A stretch of DNA of 64,000 nt from Capsicum annuum (lineage: Eukaryota > Streptophyta > Magnoliopsida > Solanales > Solanaceae): NCBI RefSeq assembly GCF_002878395.1, contig NC_061122.1, positions 76,131,117-76,195,116 of the forward strand, in the 5' to 3' direction. A model generated the notes under the pieces. That model did no database searches. It was not told where the DNA came from and saw only the letters and a list, made by a program, of their open reading frames with translations. How positions within the stretch are numbered: the first letter of the stretch is position 1; each line of letters opens with the position of its first letter. Below are positions 46,518 through 58,824 of the stretch, piece after piece. A program made the translations under genes and the position numbers.

Positions 46518-46999
46518 AAATCATACGCAGATGTGCAGAGAAAGTATCTCGAGTTTGAGATCGATGATTTTATGTTCTTGAAAATCTCTCCTATGAAAGG
46601 GGTAAAGAGGTTCAACAAGATCTGTCCCCGATATGTCATTCCTTATAGAATTCATAGTTATTTTGAAAAGGCAGCTTATGAACTTGAGTTTCCTTCAGAT
46701 CTAGCCTTAGTGCATGCAGTATTCCATATCTCCTTGCTAAAGAAATGCATTGGTGACCCAGTAATCATAGTTCCTTTATAGGATGTAAGTAGTTAGAATG
46801 ATCTCTCTTTTGAAGAGGTTCCAGTCCAAATCCTTAATCATCAAATTCATAGACTGAGGAACAAGAAGTTCTTTTAGTCAAAGTTCTTTGGGAAAATCAA
46901 TTCGTAGGGGGAGGTACTTGGGAAGCAAAAGCAGATATGCAGATCAAGTATCCTCACCTCTACTCTGCAAGCTTTACTCAGTTCTATGTTCAACTATAA
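46518..46999 (+). pseudogene. Element C end of pol with chromodomain tail
   Basis: KSYADVQRKYLEFEIDDFMF opens the segment between integrase and chromodomain. Then come PMKGVKRFNKICPRYVIPYR and LVHAVFHISLLKKCIGDPV. The chromodomain block SFEEVPVQILNHQIHRLRNK follows and, in another frame, ends VLWENQF...TWEAKADMQIKYPHLY before TAA at 46997. It is joined directly to the RT palm, so about two thirds of pol is missing. The chromodomain is the hallmark of chromoviruses and normally targets insertion to marked chromatin. Confidence 0.83.
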
Positions 47000-47261
47000 T
47001 AATTACTTAGTATCAATTACCATTGCATATTCAGTCATGCATTCATGAACCAGTTCATTTATGTACTCAAACATCAGATATGTATATTCAGTCATAAATT
47101 CCATGCATCAGATAAGCATGTTCAGTGTAAGAGCTCAGTTTGTCAGTAGTTTAGTCATGTAGTCATGTATTATATATGCATGTTCAATGTGTAAACTCAA
47201 TCTATCAGTGTCTCAGCTTAATCAGTCTCATTCGAGGACAAATATACCCAAGGGGGAGAAT
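47000..47261 (+). other. 3' untranslated region and polypurine tract of element C
   Basis: Contains TCATTCGAGGACAAATATAC and the polypurine tract AAGGGGGAGAA (47250-47260), just before the 3' LTR. The same arrangement is seen in element D at 58790-58824. Confidence 0.75.
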
Positions 47262-49782
47262 CATAATACCCCATATTTCTTAAGCTTAAGTTAGCTCTCA
47301 GTTTAAGAGTTATCCAATATAAAAATTTTGAAACGCTCAGTATTTTTCAGTTTAGAGGAAGCCATTGCATAGGAAATAAAATTAGCTTTCCAACGATATA
47401 AAATTTTCTTAAATTCGATAACCAGGTAAGAAGTTATGGCTATTTTATGATTCAGTCGTTAAACACCATCATTCATGCCAGTAGCGCGTCACAGGGTAAG
47501 CCAAAATGGAAATTTTCAATTTCCAGTGAGGTAACATGATACCAACAAATCGTGCCAAATCTCATTTTCACATTTGTCAATTTTTAGTGAACTAACGCGA
47601 TTGTACTGCATCGCGCGGAGCTTCAAGGTCCTATCCAGTATTGCAACGCGATTCCACCATTTCGCGCCACTATCCACATTGCCTGTTTTGAATTTCTAAT
47701 GGCTTGGCATGACAGTGGCGCATCGTGCCAGGGCCCAAAATTGGCTTTTTTATTACAAATTTTTAAGTCGTTCTCAGGGGTAAATGGGTATTTTTCCACG
47801 GCCCTAATTAGTCTAAAGATGAAATTTACCCCTAAATAACCCATTATCTCATCATTTATTCACTTTATTCAAAGATTAAGTCATTCACTCTCAAAAAGGG
47901 GACAAACCCTAGCTTTAAGAAACAAGAGCAAAAATCAAGAGTCTCTCCTAGAATGTTCAAGAATTAACAATCCAAGGTATGTCAGGTATTCATCTTTGGG
48001 TTTCTTTCACCCATAGAGTCCTCGAATGCGTTTTCAAGATATAAGATTGTTGAATTATGAACTTCCATGCATGAATTGAATTTAATTCATGTTCATTTTA
48101 TTGTTGGGTTTTAGTCCATGATTAAATTACATTCTTTTATGAAATTAATCATTATATGTGTTTAATTACATGATCTTCATGATAAACCCTTCAATTTGTA
48201 AGTTGATTGATGTAGCCGTGATAGCTATATGTTTTGATTATTGTATAACCTAAGCATGCTCCCCATGTGTTTGACAAAATGCCTATGCAAATGAAATAGT
48301 ACCATTATAACATAATAGCATGTATTCCGTATTCATGTATAAGTAGATACATTACAAGTGTTTGAGTAAATGGCTCTATGAGTGAACTATGGACAAGTAT
48401 ACATTATTATGATTTTCAAGAGTATATTATGTTTTATTTTCATGCTATCAAGTCCTGAGGGTATTTAATATCCAATAAATTGGCTGTGTGCCTAGAGACA
48501 GTGTCAGTTATAGAATCTCAGTCATGTCATGAGTAGTAGTACTCTCAGTCAGTTACAGAACTGAGTAAAATTTAGTTAGTTATCAAACTCAAAAAAACTT
48601 CGTAAGCTTAGTATCAGTCTAGTCTAGTTCGGTATACTCAGTTTAGTGTCTTTCAGTTGGGAGTAGGATTCAGCACCAAGTGAACCCAAGGATGGGGGCT
48701 CACCTGCTAGTAGAGGGTGTGATCTCATGAATTAATCCTTGCTTTCCTGAACTACGTAGCCAACGTAGGTTGAGATATCAAACCTATCATATGAGGGTTA
48801 ATGATGTGGTTTAACCTGTTAGATAAGGGTTCCACCATTCTCATTAGAGTACCTACTAGATGAGGGTAACTCTTCAGTGTCTTTACCCATGGCACAGTAC
48901 TGACACCCTTCTAACTGGAGTCACGATTTAGACCCCAACTCAGTTACCTTATTTAGGGCATGTCAGTTAGATGATTACCTCCCAAAGTCTTAGTTTTAGT
49001 ATTTAGAAAAGAACTTAGTTTAGTTTTACAGAATCAGGACTATCATTACAGTCAACCAGTATCAGTAAATCAGTCATTAGTAATTTTAGATATCAGTTAC
49101 TTAGTTTCAGAATTTAGGACTTAGCTTCAGACAAGTTTAGTCATAGTACTTAATTATATGCACACTAATGCATACTAAATTTTTACAGAAGTATCAATTA
49201 TCCATGTACTATCATGTTCAGTTACTCTATATCATACGGTCAGTTATTGTTCATGCATGTGAACCCTTGTATTTAGCCTTACCTTATATAGCATACTAGT
49301 ACATTACACGTACTGATGCATGCTCTTTCTTTGTGCTATGATGTCTCATATCATAGGTTCGAATGCTTAAGTTCCCGATCGCACATAGATAGATTTAGAT
49401 TCAGCCACCAGCAGTAGATTAGCAGTGAGTCCTCATCATTCGAGGATATTCTTTTATTTCATTATTTCATTATACTCAGTATTTTAGTAGATGGAGTTAG
49501 TTGGGGGATTGTCCCATCAACTCCACTTTCGAACAGTTTTAGTTAAAGGCTTTTTGGACTAGCTTTTAGACAGTGTTCAATTTTACAGATTGTTATTTTA
49601 GTTGATACACATTATCAGTATTTATAGATTTTGACCCTTATGGCATTTTAGCCTATTTTTTTCACATTTTTTATAGTATTATGTTTAAGTTCTCACAGCT
49701 AATATCAGTCATGGGTTAGCTTGTGGTTTTTCAGGGTCGTAAGCACTGTGTAGGATCCGGGGTACATACTCGGGCCGTTACA
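47262..49782 (+). repeat. Element C 3' LTR
   Basis: Starts CATAATACCCC after the polypurine tract and ends CGGGCCGTTACA. 2521 bp; uninterrupted copy of the 5' LTR. It carries an inverted repeat in U3 at 47596-47615 (CGCGATTGTACTGCATCGCG). Confidence 0.88.
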
Positions 49783-49787
49783 CAGAA
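49783..49787. repeat. Right target-site duplication of element C (cagaa)
   Basis: Identical to 38929-38933. Confidence 0.85.
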
Positions 49788-51535
49788 TATAGCTGCAAAA
49801 TAGGAATCATGCCAAAGAATAAATCACTAGGTAAAAATGCATATAACCCACACCATATCTGCTGGAGGGCATGAACTATCAAATATACTCAGAAACTTCC
49901 CAAGGTTGAAAATCAGACCATTTCTGATAAAAGCTCTAGCAAATAATAAAAATAAAACTTAAGCTGGAAACTAATCAATCCAATACTTCATCTATGCAAA
50001 GAAATATTTAGAAGCACATATCATCAAGGAGAATCACTCCACCAAGACTCACTAGGACGAACAAATGCTGAAATGGGTATTTCCTAAATCCCCCTAAGAA
50101 CAACATCATCAAAGAACAAATACCAATCTCAAAACTGAGGTCAGAGTTAAGACCACCACCAGAGTACCAAACTCATTCATTTGCTTTACCCCAAAGAGCA
50201 CTGTTTTTCCCCGGATCTTAGTAGACATATTAGATGGATCCTAGAAAGAAACTTCGCTAATGTTGGTATAGAATTCCTGCACCTATTGATCATTTCCATT
50301 CAATGGATCCGGTAAAAAACACCACCATACTATGGATTCAAGCTTTTTATGAAATGCCGAAAGATTTTTTGGCACATTGTCCAAGAAAATCCCTCACTCC
50401 GGGAGTAGCTTTGTCCTCAGAAGATCATTATATTAGTGAGTGAGGCACTTGGTTCCCATGAATCGAATATGATCATACTTGTCCATGAGATTATCCAGAA
50501 AGCACTAGGCACAAATGACATTAATAATTGACATTTTTATGGACGAACTATGCCACATTATTCACTAAAGCTCATTGAATTGGCACTTGGTGGTGTTTCA
50601 CCAAAAATTTGGGGTGTATGATTTTTGGGCATGGCAGGAAACTAGCCTCGATTATCGTGATTGCAGACCATGAACACATTTATATTACCTCGATCAAAGT
50701 CCACTGACCGCAACTACAATAACTAAGGTTGATTTCATATCATCTTTCCATGTTTAAAATTTTTCAATTTTTATGCTACAGGCATGTTCTACAATACGGA
50801 TTCACAGAGAATCAAAGAACAAGACTATTACTGATCGATTATTCCTTTCAAATGAAAAAACCCTTATTGAAAACATCATTTGGGAAATACATCGAACAAT
50901 TGGTTGCACACTTTATTTGTCTCTATTTTGTACATATTCAGGGTACTCCAGATTTCCCTACTCATATCCACACCATAGTCTAGTAGTAAATCACCACATA
51001 AGTACCATGTATGAAAACATAGGAACATAGGATTCAAAGACTTAGGCCCTTCCTACATCATGCATTCTTTGGCCTATTCCAATTATCAAAGCATAAATTC
51101 AAGGCACCTACCTTATTTGTGATGCAAGAAGGATGCAAGGATGGCCCGAATTTGGTCCAATTAGAGAGTAAGATTTGAAAAGAAAGTGTGAGAAAAATAG
51201 GGGATGCAACTGCTCATATAGCTAAAGCAACCACGGTCGCGGTTAAGTAACTGAGATCGTAGGCATGTGGGTGACCATAATCGTGACTAAGGGTTGTGAT
51301 CGCAGTAACTGAGAGAATTTCTACTCCCCTATTTTCCCCTGTTTAGCTCAATTCATAATCTGGTAGCTTTTTCGTTGTTTAATTTTCAATACAAAAATTT
51401 CACACTTTCCCCTTTTTAAGCTCATCAAATGCACTCTATAGTCCCATAAATGAATAAGTTATTTAAATTCCAATACCAAAATCTAAGCTACAACATCATA
51501 AAGAAAGGATACAATCCACTCTCATGGCATTTGTA
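49788..51535. other. Old non-coding sequence, probably minus-strand LTR remnant in part
   Basis: No recognisable gene; the 84-85 codon frames at 50729 and 50773 overlap in different frames and look like chance. Around 51190-51310 a cluster of GCGATC-like motifs and a minus-strand TATA-like AGCTATATGAGC (51215-51226) resembles the promoter region of the other minus-oriented LTRs. Confidence 0.4.
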
Positions 51536-51822
51536 GGTTGCGTCACACACAGTGCCTTAGTAAACATCATTCCACGACTTCTTCCATTTTTATTCTCAAG
51601 GCGGGTCCTCAAACCCACCTTCTTTCAGCTAATCAATCTCAACATCCACCATGGATACAACTTGAAGCTTTGTGTATTGCTTCATCTTCTTACAAACCTT
51701 GGAAGTGACTTCATTCTCTTTCACCCTAAACTTTATCTCTCTTATTTCTAAGCCAGCAGTGGCCCTTTCAGTGGCTAAAAATAGACAACCAAGGATTATG
51801 GGTACCTCGTGGTCCATTTTAG
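51536..51822 (-). pseudogene. Gypsy protease remnant, minus strand
   Basis: The minus-strand frame ending at 51629 reads KMDHEVPIILGCLFLATERA, then IKFRVKENEVTSKVCKKMKQ and LQVVSMVDV. VPIILGxxFLAT is the C-terminal protease block of Athila/Tat-type elements. The start is cut at 51822 by element D and the downstream pol is absent. It is the only coding trace of the old minus-strand host element. The reading frame extends a few codons into the element D LTR only by chance. Confidence 0.7.
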
Positions 51823-54531
51823 TGTAATACCCCACATGTTTCTAAGCTAGGAAGTGAATAAGTATTCCAACGTATGAAATCTCCTATCCAATGTTTCATA
51901 CTTGAGTACGTGACTTACAATGAATATACTAGTGATAGTATAGCTTATGATGCATTAATCATGTTCATATGAGTCACTTAAGGTAATACAAGCTAAGAGT
52001 TTTAAATACATCAAGTTTTAGTGTTTGATTTTGCGAGGGTCACCTTTGAACGAGTATAACTTGATGCTAATATGGTATTTTCGCTGATTTAGACCCACCA
52101 AATTGTAAATAATCGAATTATCATTCCAACGATAGCAATTTTGCCTTAAGCCAATACCCGAGCAAAAAGTTATGCCCATTTTCGTGAGAGACAGTTAGCA
52201 TAAGCGATTGGTTAGGCGCCGCCCAACCCAAGCATAGACAATCCCTTGGGCGCCACCTAAGTCAATTCCAGGTGTTAAAAACACTCCATTTTGAGTTATT
52301 TTAAAGGTAATTAAGTCTTTAAATACTCCTTACACGTCCCTAAACTTAACCATATGAAATATATAGCTTCTAAACATATTGCAACTCTATTTTCATCTCA
52401 AAGCTCATCATCCAAGAGCACTAAAGGAGAAAAACAACTAGGGTTGCATAATTAATCTTGAAGATCCGATTTCAAGGAAATTTCTCTATCAATCATCAAG
52501 AATCTTCCTTCTAAGGTATGCGTAGTGTTCATCCACAGTTTCCTTTCGTCCGTGGAGTTCAAGAATCTATCTTTAAAATACAAAAGCTTGGTTGACTGTG
52601 GTGATATGATCATACCCATGTTGATGCTTGTTTGTTTTTCCTATTTTCATTATAAATTATGATTTCTATATTGTTGGGTGTTGATGATCATGTTTTTTAT
52701 ATTGGGTGATTCCCAAGATGGAATCTTTATATGTTTTTGTGAATTCATGATATCATATGAGTTAGAAATATGTAAATTTGGTTATTCATGATGTATAACT
52801 TGATGAATTCACCTATGCTTAAGATGTGCATGTAAGGTGTTTGATAAAATGCCTAAGAAACTAGAAATCATGCAATATAGCTAAATTGTGACTAAGTGAA
52901 GGATTCATGATATGCCCTTATGTTCCAATGACTTCTTTGTTGTTAATATGCCTTGTAAATGTTGTTGGAATACTCATGAACTGTTCTTATGAGATTATTC
53001 TTTGTTTACTTGGAAATCCTAACTATGAACAAGATGTGTGATAACCATGCAATCCACATGAACTTCCATGCAATTGGTATGTGTTGCCTATATAATTATG
53101 CAGTGAACATGATGTAAAGATTGTGCATGTACTTCCATGTGATATGAAATCCTTTCCATGCAATATATTGTTGATAACCATGCTTATTATGAGATCCCTA
53201 CTTATGATATTATGAATTATGGACTCTACTCTTATGATCAAGTCAGTCATATGTGTCAGTTTCCTTCCATCAAGTCCTGGGGGTACTTGTACCCGAAAAC
53301 TATAATTGTGTGCCTATATCCATGTCATGTTTCACGATATCTAAACTTAAGCTATGATTCCATAGACTTCAGTCAGTCATGTGACTCAGGAAAACCTCAT
53401 GATCTTAGTCAGTTGTCAGATATCAGTAACATTCTGCCAATCAACGGAATCCAGTAAGATTAAGTCATGCACAGTCAGTTATTCATGTCTAGTCCCTCCA
53501 GATGGGAGTAGAGGTTAGCACCGAGTGACCCTATCAATGGGAAGTCACCCACCAGTTTAGCCTGTGATTCTTAACCCACCAGATTAGGGTTAATGAGGTG
53601 GCTTAACTTGTCACTTTAGGGTTCCCACCATTCTCATTGTGTACCTACCAGATAAGGTTCACTCATAGGCTGTCCTTACCCATGGCACGATATTGACACC
53701 CTTCTAGTTAGGGTAGAGATTGGACCCCATCTTAGCCATAATGGCATACATCGGGCATGTCGGTTAACCACTAATTCCCATAATTTCAGTATCAATCTCA
53801 GTAGAAGAAATCAGGGCGTTCTTCAAACTTTTATATATACAGGACTGTCAGATACAGTCGTCCATGCTATCAATTTTAGTATTAGTCATGATAGTTATCA
53901 GTAAACCATGTATTAGCTTATAGGTCTTACTATCACGTATTCACGATAACAGTTTCTATATATGTGTGTTTGCACTCCCACGTTCATATTAGTTAGTCAG
54001 TGTTGTTCATACATGAAATCCTTTATGTTCAGCCTACCTTCCTCGTATAATCAGTACTCCGGTTGTACTAATGCATTTGCGCTATGGTGCTTTCTTTTCA
54101 TGTTACACCATAGGTTTCGAGACATAAGCTCCAACCCAACAGTAGCGGTAGCATTCCAGTTGCAGAGACACAGTGAGTCCTCATTAATTTGAGGATAATA
54201 TGATTTGATACATTTATTTATTTCTTTAGTTCAGTTTTATGGAGTTAGTTGGAGACATGTTCCTTCAACTCCTTATTCAGACAGTTTATAGGCTTTTAGA
54301 TCTACTTTTAGATTTATGTTCAGATTTATATTCAGATTAAGTTGTTTTGGGTATTTTCACCTATATGATTGTATTTAGTTGAACCATATGGCCTTACAGT
54401 TCCATGAATTCTGCATTATTATATCATGATTTGCAGTATACAGGTACAGATATCAGTCATGGGTTAGTTTGTGGTCCCTCGGGGTCATGAGCACTGTGTA
54501 GCATTCCGGTTCAGTAAATTAGGGTGTTAAA
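51823..54531 (+). repeat. Element D 5' LTR
   Basis: Starts TGTAATACCCCACATG, ends GGGTGTTAAA (C-to-A in the usual TTACA end); 2709 bp. It aligns closely with 58825-60784. TATA-like AATATATAG near 52358. A palindrome GGTTAGGCGCCGCCCAACC is at 52210-52228. Confidence 0.9.
52210..52228. promoter_or_regulatory. GC-rich palindrome in element D U3
   Basis: GGTTAGGCGCCGCCCAACC: 9-bp arms with 8 of 9 pairs around one central base, about 130 bases before the TATA-like site. A related block, TTGGGCGCCACCTAA, follows at 52246. The 3' LTR has an extra copy. Confidence 0.65.
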
Positions 54532-54535
54532 AACT

Positions 54536-54546
54536 TGGTATCAGAG
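54536..54546 (+). other. Primer binding site of element D, tRNA-iMet
   Basis: TGGTATCAGAG matches the complement of the initiator tRNA-Met 3' end, four bases after the LTR. Confidence 0.85.
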
Positions 54547-54750
54547 ACTAAGGTTCAATAGAGTCCTAGGAAGTCTGAAAGCTGCATCTAGTAGAGTCTT
54601 GTACATGGGTGTGTTGCGCGCCACATTTATGTGCGGAAGGCTATAAGATGTTTTAGGAACAAGCCCCTTTCTTCATTATTCATATTATGCTAGTGAGCAT
54701 AATCACAAGTTAAACTCCCAGTCCAATCCATTCTTCTCTTATTCCAAACC

Positions 54751-55790
54751 ATGGACCCAAAGAGAAGAAACCAGCCAGCTCCTCAGCTCGAAGATCCTTT
54801 GGGCAAACATATTTCCCATGCGAAGTTTAGAGCCACATTTACCATACTTTGTCAATCTATGGCTGCATAGAATGAACAGCCACCAGTCATTCCGACCAAT
54901 CCAGTGGCCACTCATAAGGCAGCTAGGGTTTAGGACTTCACCCGGATGAACCCTCCATCTTTCCATAGGTCTAATTCTGATGAGGACCCTTATGAGTTTA
55001 TTGACCAAGTCCAGAAGGTCATTGACATCATGGGTGTTACTTCTATTGAGAGTGCTGAGTTAGCCGCCTAATAACTACAGGACGTTTCTCATGATAGGTA
55101 CAAACAGTGGAAGTCTGAGAGGTTAGATGATACAGGCCCTATCGAGTGGGAGAAATTTGTCACAGCCTTCTTAAACAGATTCTTTCCCCAAGAGCTGAGG
55201 AAAGCCAAAGTTCTTGAGTTCGTCAACCTCAGGCAGGGGAATATAATGGTTAGGGAGTAGTCTCTCAGATTTACTCAGCTAGCCAGGTATGCTCTTCTTG
55301 TGGTTGCAGATAATAGATCTAAGATGAGCAAGTTCATGTCAGGGGTCAATGATAGCATGGTAAATAAGTGTAGTTCTGCAATGTTGATCGATGATATGAC
55401 CATAGCCAGACTCATGACCCATGCCCAACAAGTAGAAGAGCAGAAGTTTAAGACTAGGGAGAGGCAGAACAAGAGAACAAGGTCCAGTAATTTAAACTTT
55501 GCTCACCCTAAGCCAGATGGAGGAAACCGCTCACAGTTTCGCTCTAAGTCAGCCGTTCCAGCTCCTTCCTCTAGCAGTGCTCCAGTGCTGAATTTCAGAG
55601 ACAGCAATAGAGACAAAATGCTAGGCTTTAAATCTCAGGGAAGTGTTAGCAGTGCCCAAATGAATCCCCTTTTTAGAATTATGGTAAGAACCACAAGGGC
55701 ATTTGTAGAGCTGGTAGTGATGTCTGTTTTGGTTGTGGAAAGCTTGGCCACAGGATTAGAGAGTGTCTGCAGTCAAGTCTTCAGGTTCAG
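54751..55790 (+). pseudogene. Element D gag (broken)
   Basis: ATG at 54751 (MDPKRRNQPAPQLEDPLGKH). Capsid: EDPYEFIDQVQKVIDIMGVT, GPIEWEKFVTAFLNRFFPQE, EFVNLRQGNIMVRE, then an open stretch from 55300 with RSKMSKFMSGVNDSMVNK and ARLMTHAQQVEEQKFK, and a basic Ser-rich linker. Stops at 54868, 54931, 55069-55074 and 55258. The zinc knuckle CFGCGKLGHRIREC (55725-55766) is intact but lies in a different frame, so a frameshift falls near 55670-55690. The last third of the 223-codon open frame ending at 55971 is out of frame and meaningless. Confidence 0.86.
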
Positions 55791-56432
55791 CAAAATCATT
55801 TTACAGCTCAGTCCAGTCACCCGAACTAGCATGGTGCCATTTCTAGTGCTACCAGTGGGCATCGCCCAAACAGAATCTATGCTTTTTAGTCCCGGCAGGA
55901 TCAGGAAAATTCTTCTGATGTCATTACTGGTATGTTATAGATTTTCCATGTTCATGTTTATGCTTTGCTAGACCCAGGTGCATCTTTATCTTTTGTTACT
56001 CCATACATAGCAGGCGATGTTAGAATCAGTCCTGAAGTCCTAACAGAGCCCTTCTCTGTCTCTACCCTAGTGGGTAAAACCATCATTGCCCGGCGGGTAT
56101 ACAAGAACTGCCTGGTTATGATATCTCAGAAATCTATGTCAGCAGATTTAGTGGAGTTAGAGATGACTGATTTTGATGTCATTCTCGGCATGGATTGGCT
56201 TCATTCCTGCTATGCCACAGTCTACTGCAAAAATAGGATAGTTCAATTTCAATTCCCGAATGAGCCGGTCCTAGAGTGGAAGGGTAGCATTTCAGTATTC
56301 AGGGGTCAACTTGTTTCCTACCTTCGGGGAAGGAAAATGATTTCTCAGGGGTGTGTGTATCATCTCGTGTATGTTAAAGATTCTAGTTCTGAATATCCTA
56401 GCCTCGAAATAGTCCCTGTTGTTAATAAATAA
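55791..56432 (+). pseudogene. Element D aspartic protease region
   Basis: In the zinc-knuckle frame, stops are at 55888 and 55948; then the active site ALLDPGASLSFVTPYIA (about 55962-56010) has the D-P-G-A motif usual for this clade. RRVYKNCLVM, DFDVILGMDWLHSC and KGSISVFRGQLVSY follow, through to the RT N-terminus. Ends at a TAA at 56430, within a short altered stretch where Glu-Phe is usual. Frame and length are otherwise normal, so this protease is nearly complete. Confidence 0.85.
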
Positions 56433-57185
56433 TCAGATGTCTTTCTTGAAGATCTTCCTGGCTTTCCTCCTAAAAGGGAAATAGACTTTGGCATAGACTT
56501 TCTTCCTGATACTCAATCTATTTCTATTCTGCCATACAAAATGACACCAACAGAACTCAAGGAACTAAAATATCAATTGAAGGATCTCTTAGATAAGGGA
56601 TTCATTAGACCCAGCATTTCCCCATGGGGTGCGCCAGTATTATTCGTGCGCAAGAAAGACGGTTCTCTCAGGATGTGTATTGATTACTGTCAACTCAACA
56701 ATGTCACAATCAAGAACAGATATCCTCTTCCCAAGATTGAAAATATATTTGACCAACTTCAGGGTGCCAGTTATTTCTCCAAGATAGACCTCAGATCAGG
56801 CTATCATCAGCTCAGAGTTAGAGAATATGACATTTCAAAGACTGCTCTCCGTACTCGGTATGGTCACTTTAAATTTTTAGTTATGTCATTTGGTCTTACC
56901 AATGCCCCTGAAGCTTTTATGGATTTGATGAACCTTGTGTTCAAGAAGTACTTGGACATGTTTGTTATAGTCTTCATAGATGATATTCTAGTTTATTCTC
57001 GCACAGAGCATGATCATGCAGACCATCTCAGGATTGTTCTTTAGACTCTCAGGGATCATCAATTATTCGCAAAGTTCAGCAAATGCGAATTTTGGCTAAG
57101 ATTAGTAGCATTCCTTAGCCATATTATTTTTGGTGATGGCATTAGAGTAGATCCTCAGAAAACTAAGGTAGTAAGAAACAGGCCC
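56433..57185 (+). pseudogene. Element D reverse transcriptase (C-terminally deleted)
   Basis: Same frame as the protease. Open 56541-57044: [56 protein letters not shown] (motif A), [16 protein letters not shown] and [13 protein letters not shown] (FIDD box intact). A stop at 57042 interrupts RIVL before [17 protein letters not shown]. At about 57180, after DPQKTKVV, the sequence jumps into the second half of RNase H. Most preserved RT of the window. Confidence 0.9.
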
Positions 57186-57540
57186 AGACCCGTATCTCCA
57201 TCAATATGTCTTTTCCCATAAAGATCTCAATTTTCGCCAGAGAAGGTGGTTAGAGCTTTTGAAGGATTACGACATGAGTGTTATTTATCATCTGGTCAAG
57301 GCCAATATTGTGGCCGACGCTCTCAGTCGACTCTCCATGGGTAGTATTTCTCACGTTGAGGATAGTAAGAAAAAGATGGCTCAGGAGATCCATCAGCTTG
57401 CCAGACTAGGCGTTCGCTTAGTCGATTCTTTAGTGAGTGGTGCATGTGTTCATAGTAGTTCAGAGTCATCTATAGTTTTTGAGGTGAAAGAGAAACAATA
57501 CAGGGATTCTAGCCTTTTCAAGCTCAAAGAGTAAGTTCAG
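57186..57540 (+). pseudogene. Element D RNase H, C-terminal part
   Basis: Starts with [20 protein letters not shown] (about 57212), LKDYDMSVIYHLVKANIVAD and ALSRLSMGSISHVED, then the RNase H-integrase linker to KLKE and a stop at 57532. The N-terminal half with the first catalytic acids is deleted. Confidence 0.82.
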
Positions 57541-58170
57541 AATCAAAAAGTCGAGGTTTTCTCCTAAGGGGGAGATAGTGTTATTTGTTGTCAGGGTCGT
57601 CTATGTTTTCTAGGTGTAGATGAATTGAGGCAGCAAATACTTGCTGAAGCACATGGTGTGTGATACTCTATTTATCCAGGGGCCACTAAGATGTACCGCG
57701 ATATGTGGGAGATCTATTGGTGGAGTGGGATGAAGAGAGATATTGCAGAGCTTGTGGCTAAGTGCTCACATATCACCAGGTTAAGATAGAGCATCAGAAA
57801 ACTAGTGGTTCCATAAAGGAGTTCACCATTCTTACTTAGAAGTGGGAAGAAGTTAACATCGACTTTGTGACGGGTTTGCCTACAACTCGTCATCAGCATG
57901 ATTAAGTCTGGGACATTATAGATAGAATGACCAAGTCAGCTCATTTCCTTCCTGTTCGTACTTCTTATTCTGTCAAGGATTATGCCAAACTCTATATCAG
58001 GGAGTTAGTTAGATTACATGGTGTTCCACTATCAATCATCTTAGACAGAGGTACCCAGTTTAATTCTCACTTTTGGAAAGTATTCCAAAAGGGTCTCGGT
58101 ACCCAAGTTCGTCTCAGCATAGTATTTCATCCTCAGACATATGGTCAAGCAGAGAGGAAAGCTAAGGTAG
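57541..58170 (+). pseudogene. Element D integrase, N-terminal and core (broken)
   Basis: Zinc region traces (ILAEAHGV, YPGATKMYRDMWEIYWWSGM) precede the core. Core: VNIDFVTGLPTTRHQH with the first Asp (about 57860), MTKSAHFLPVRTSYSVKDYA, HGVPLSIILDRGTQFNSHFW with the second Asp (about 58042), and FHPQTYGQAER with the Glu (about 58156). All three DDE residues are present. Stops at 57662, 57787, 57838 and 57903 and frame changes break it. Just after GQAERK the sequence jumps to the post-integrase linker. Confidence 0.86.
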
Positions 58171-58560
58171 CATTTCATCCTCGGCAAGAAAGAAAAACTC
58201 AGTCCCCGGTATGTCGGTCCCTTAAGAATTATTTGTCGCTTCGGCAAGGTAGCTTATGAGCTTGAGTTGCCTTCAGATCTAGCCTCAGTCCATCCAGTCT
58301 TTCATGTCTCTTTACTAAAGAAGTACATAGGTGACCCAGTAGTTTTTATCCCTATTCAGAGCATCGATATCTAGAACAACCTCTCTTATGAAGAGATTCC
58401 AGTCAAAATCTTAGATTATCAGACTCGTAGGTTGAGGAACAAAGAAGTCCCTCTAGTCAAGGTTCTTTGACGAAATCAGTCTCATGATGGAGCTACTTGG
58501 GAAGCAGAAGCAGATATGTGTACCAAGTATCCCCACCTCTTCCCCTCCAATTCAGATTAA
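58171..58560 (+). pseudogene. Element D end of pol with chromodomain
   Basis: [20 protein letters not shown], then [20 protein letters not shown], then the chromodomain: YEEIPVKILDYQTRRLRNKE, VPLVKVL and GATWEAEADMCTKYPHLF, ending at TAA 58558. Stops at 58372 and 58468. The integrase C-terminal domain before it is deleted. Confidence 0.85.
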
Positions 58561-58824
58561 GCTCAAGGTAATAGTTCTCCTTAATCTTACTTAGTTTCAT
58601 GTTCATGTTTCCATTATGAACTTGGTACCTATTAACCTATTCATACTCAGTCATGCATTCATGTGTCAGTTGTCCGTGCATCAAATATGCACGAGTTCAG
58701 TATATTTAGCATGTCAGTAATGGGATCAAGTTTCAGTTCTTCATGTTCAGTTCAGGTTTTATTGTCTTGTATCCCTTCTCAGTAAATTCTCATTCGAGGA
58801 CAAATGTTCCCAAGGGGGAGTTAT
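58561..58824 (+). other. 3' untranslated region and polypurine tract of element D
   Basis: Ends ATTCGAGGACAAATGTTCCC then AAGGGGGAGTTAT (58812-58824) next to the LTR. Confidence 0.75.

Larger units (their letters stand above)
38934..49782 (+). mobile_element. Element C: Tekay/Del-like chromovirus, internally deleted
   Basis: Two LTRs of about 2.5 kb (the left one split by a solo LTR), a perfect cagaa target duplication, a tRNA-iMet-type primer site, gag-protease-RT and a chromodomain tail. RNase H and nearly all integrase are absent. Outer LTR ends have drifted: TAATACCCC is preceded by AA or CA rather than the usual TG. Confidence 0.9.

Noticed and set aside
50729..51030. Two overlapping 84-85 codon frames
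   Set aside because: Overlap in different frames without recognisable motifs; chance in AT-rich sequence.
55670..55971. C-terminal third of the long open frame 55300-55971 as a novel protein
   Set aside because: The real gag frame, with the zinc knuckle, lies one frame over; this part is a frameshift shadow.
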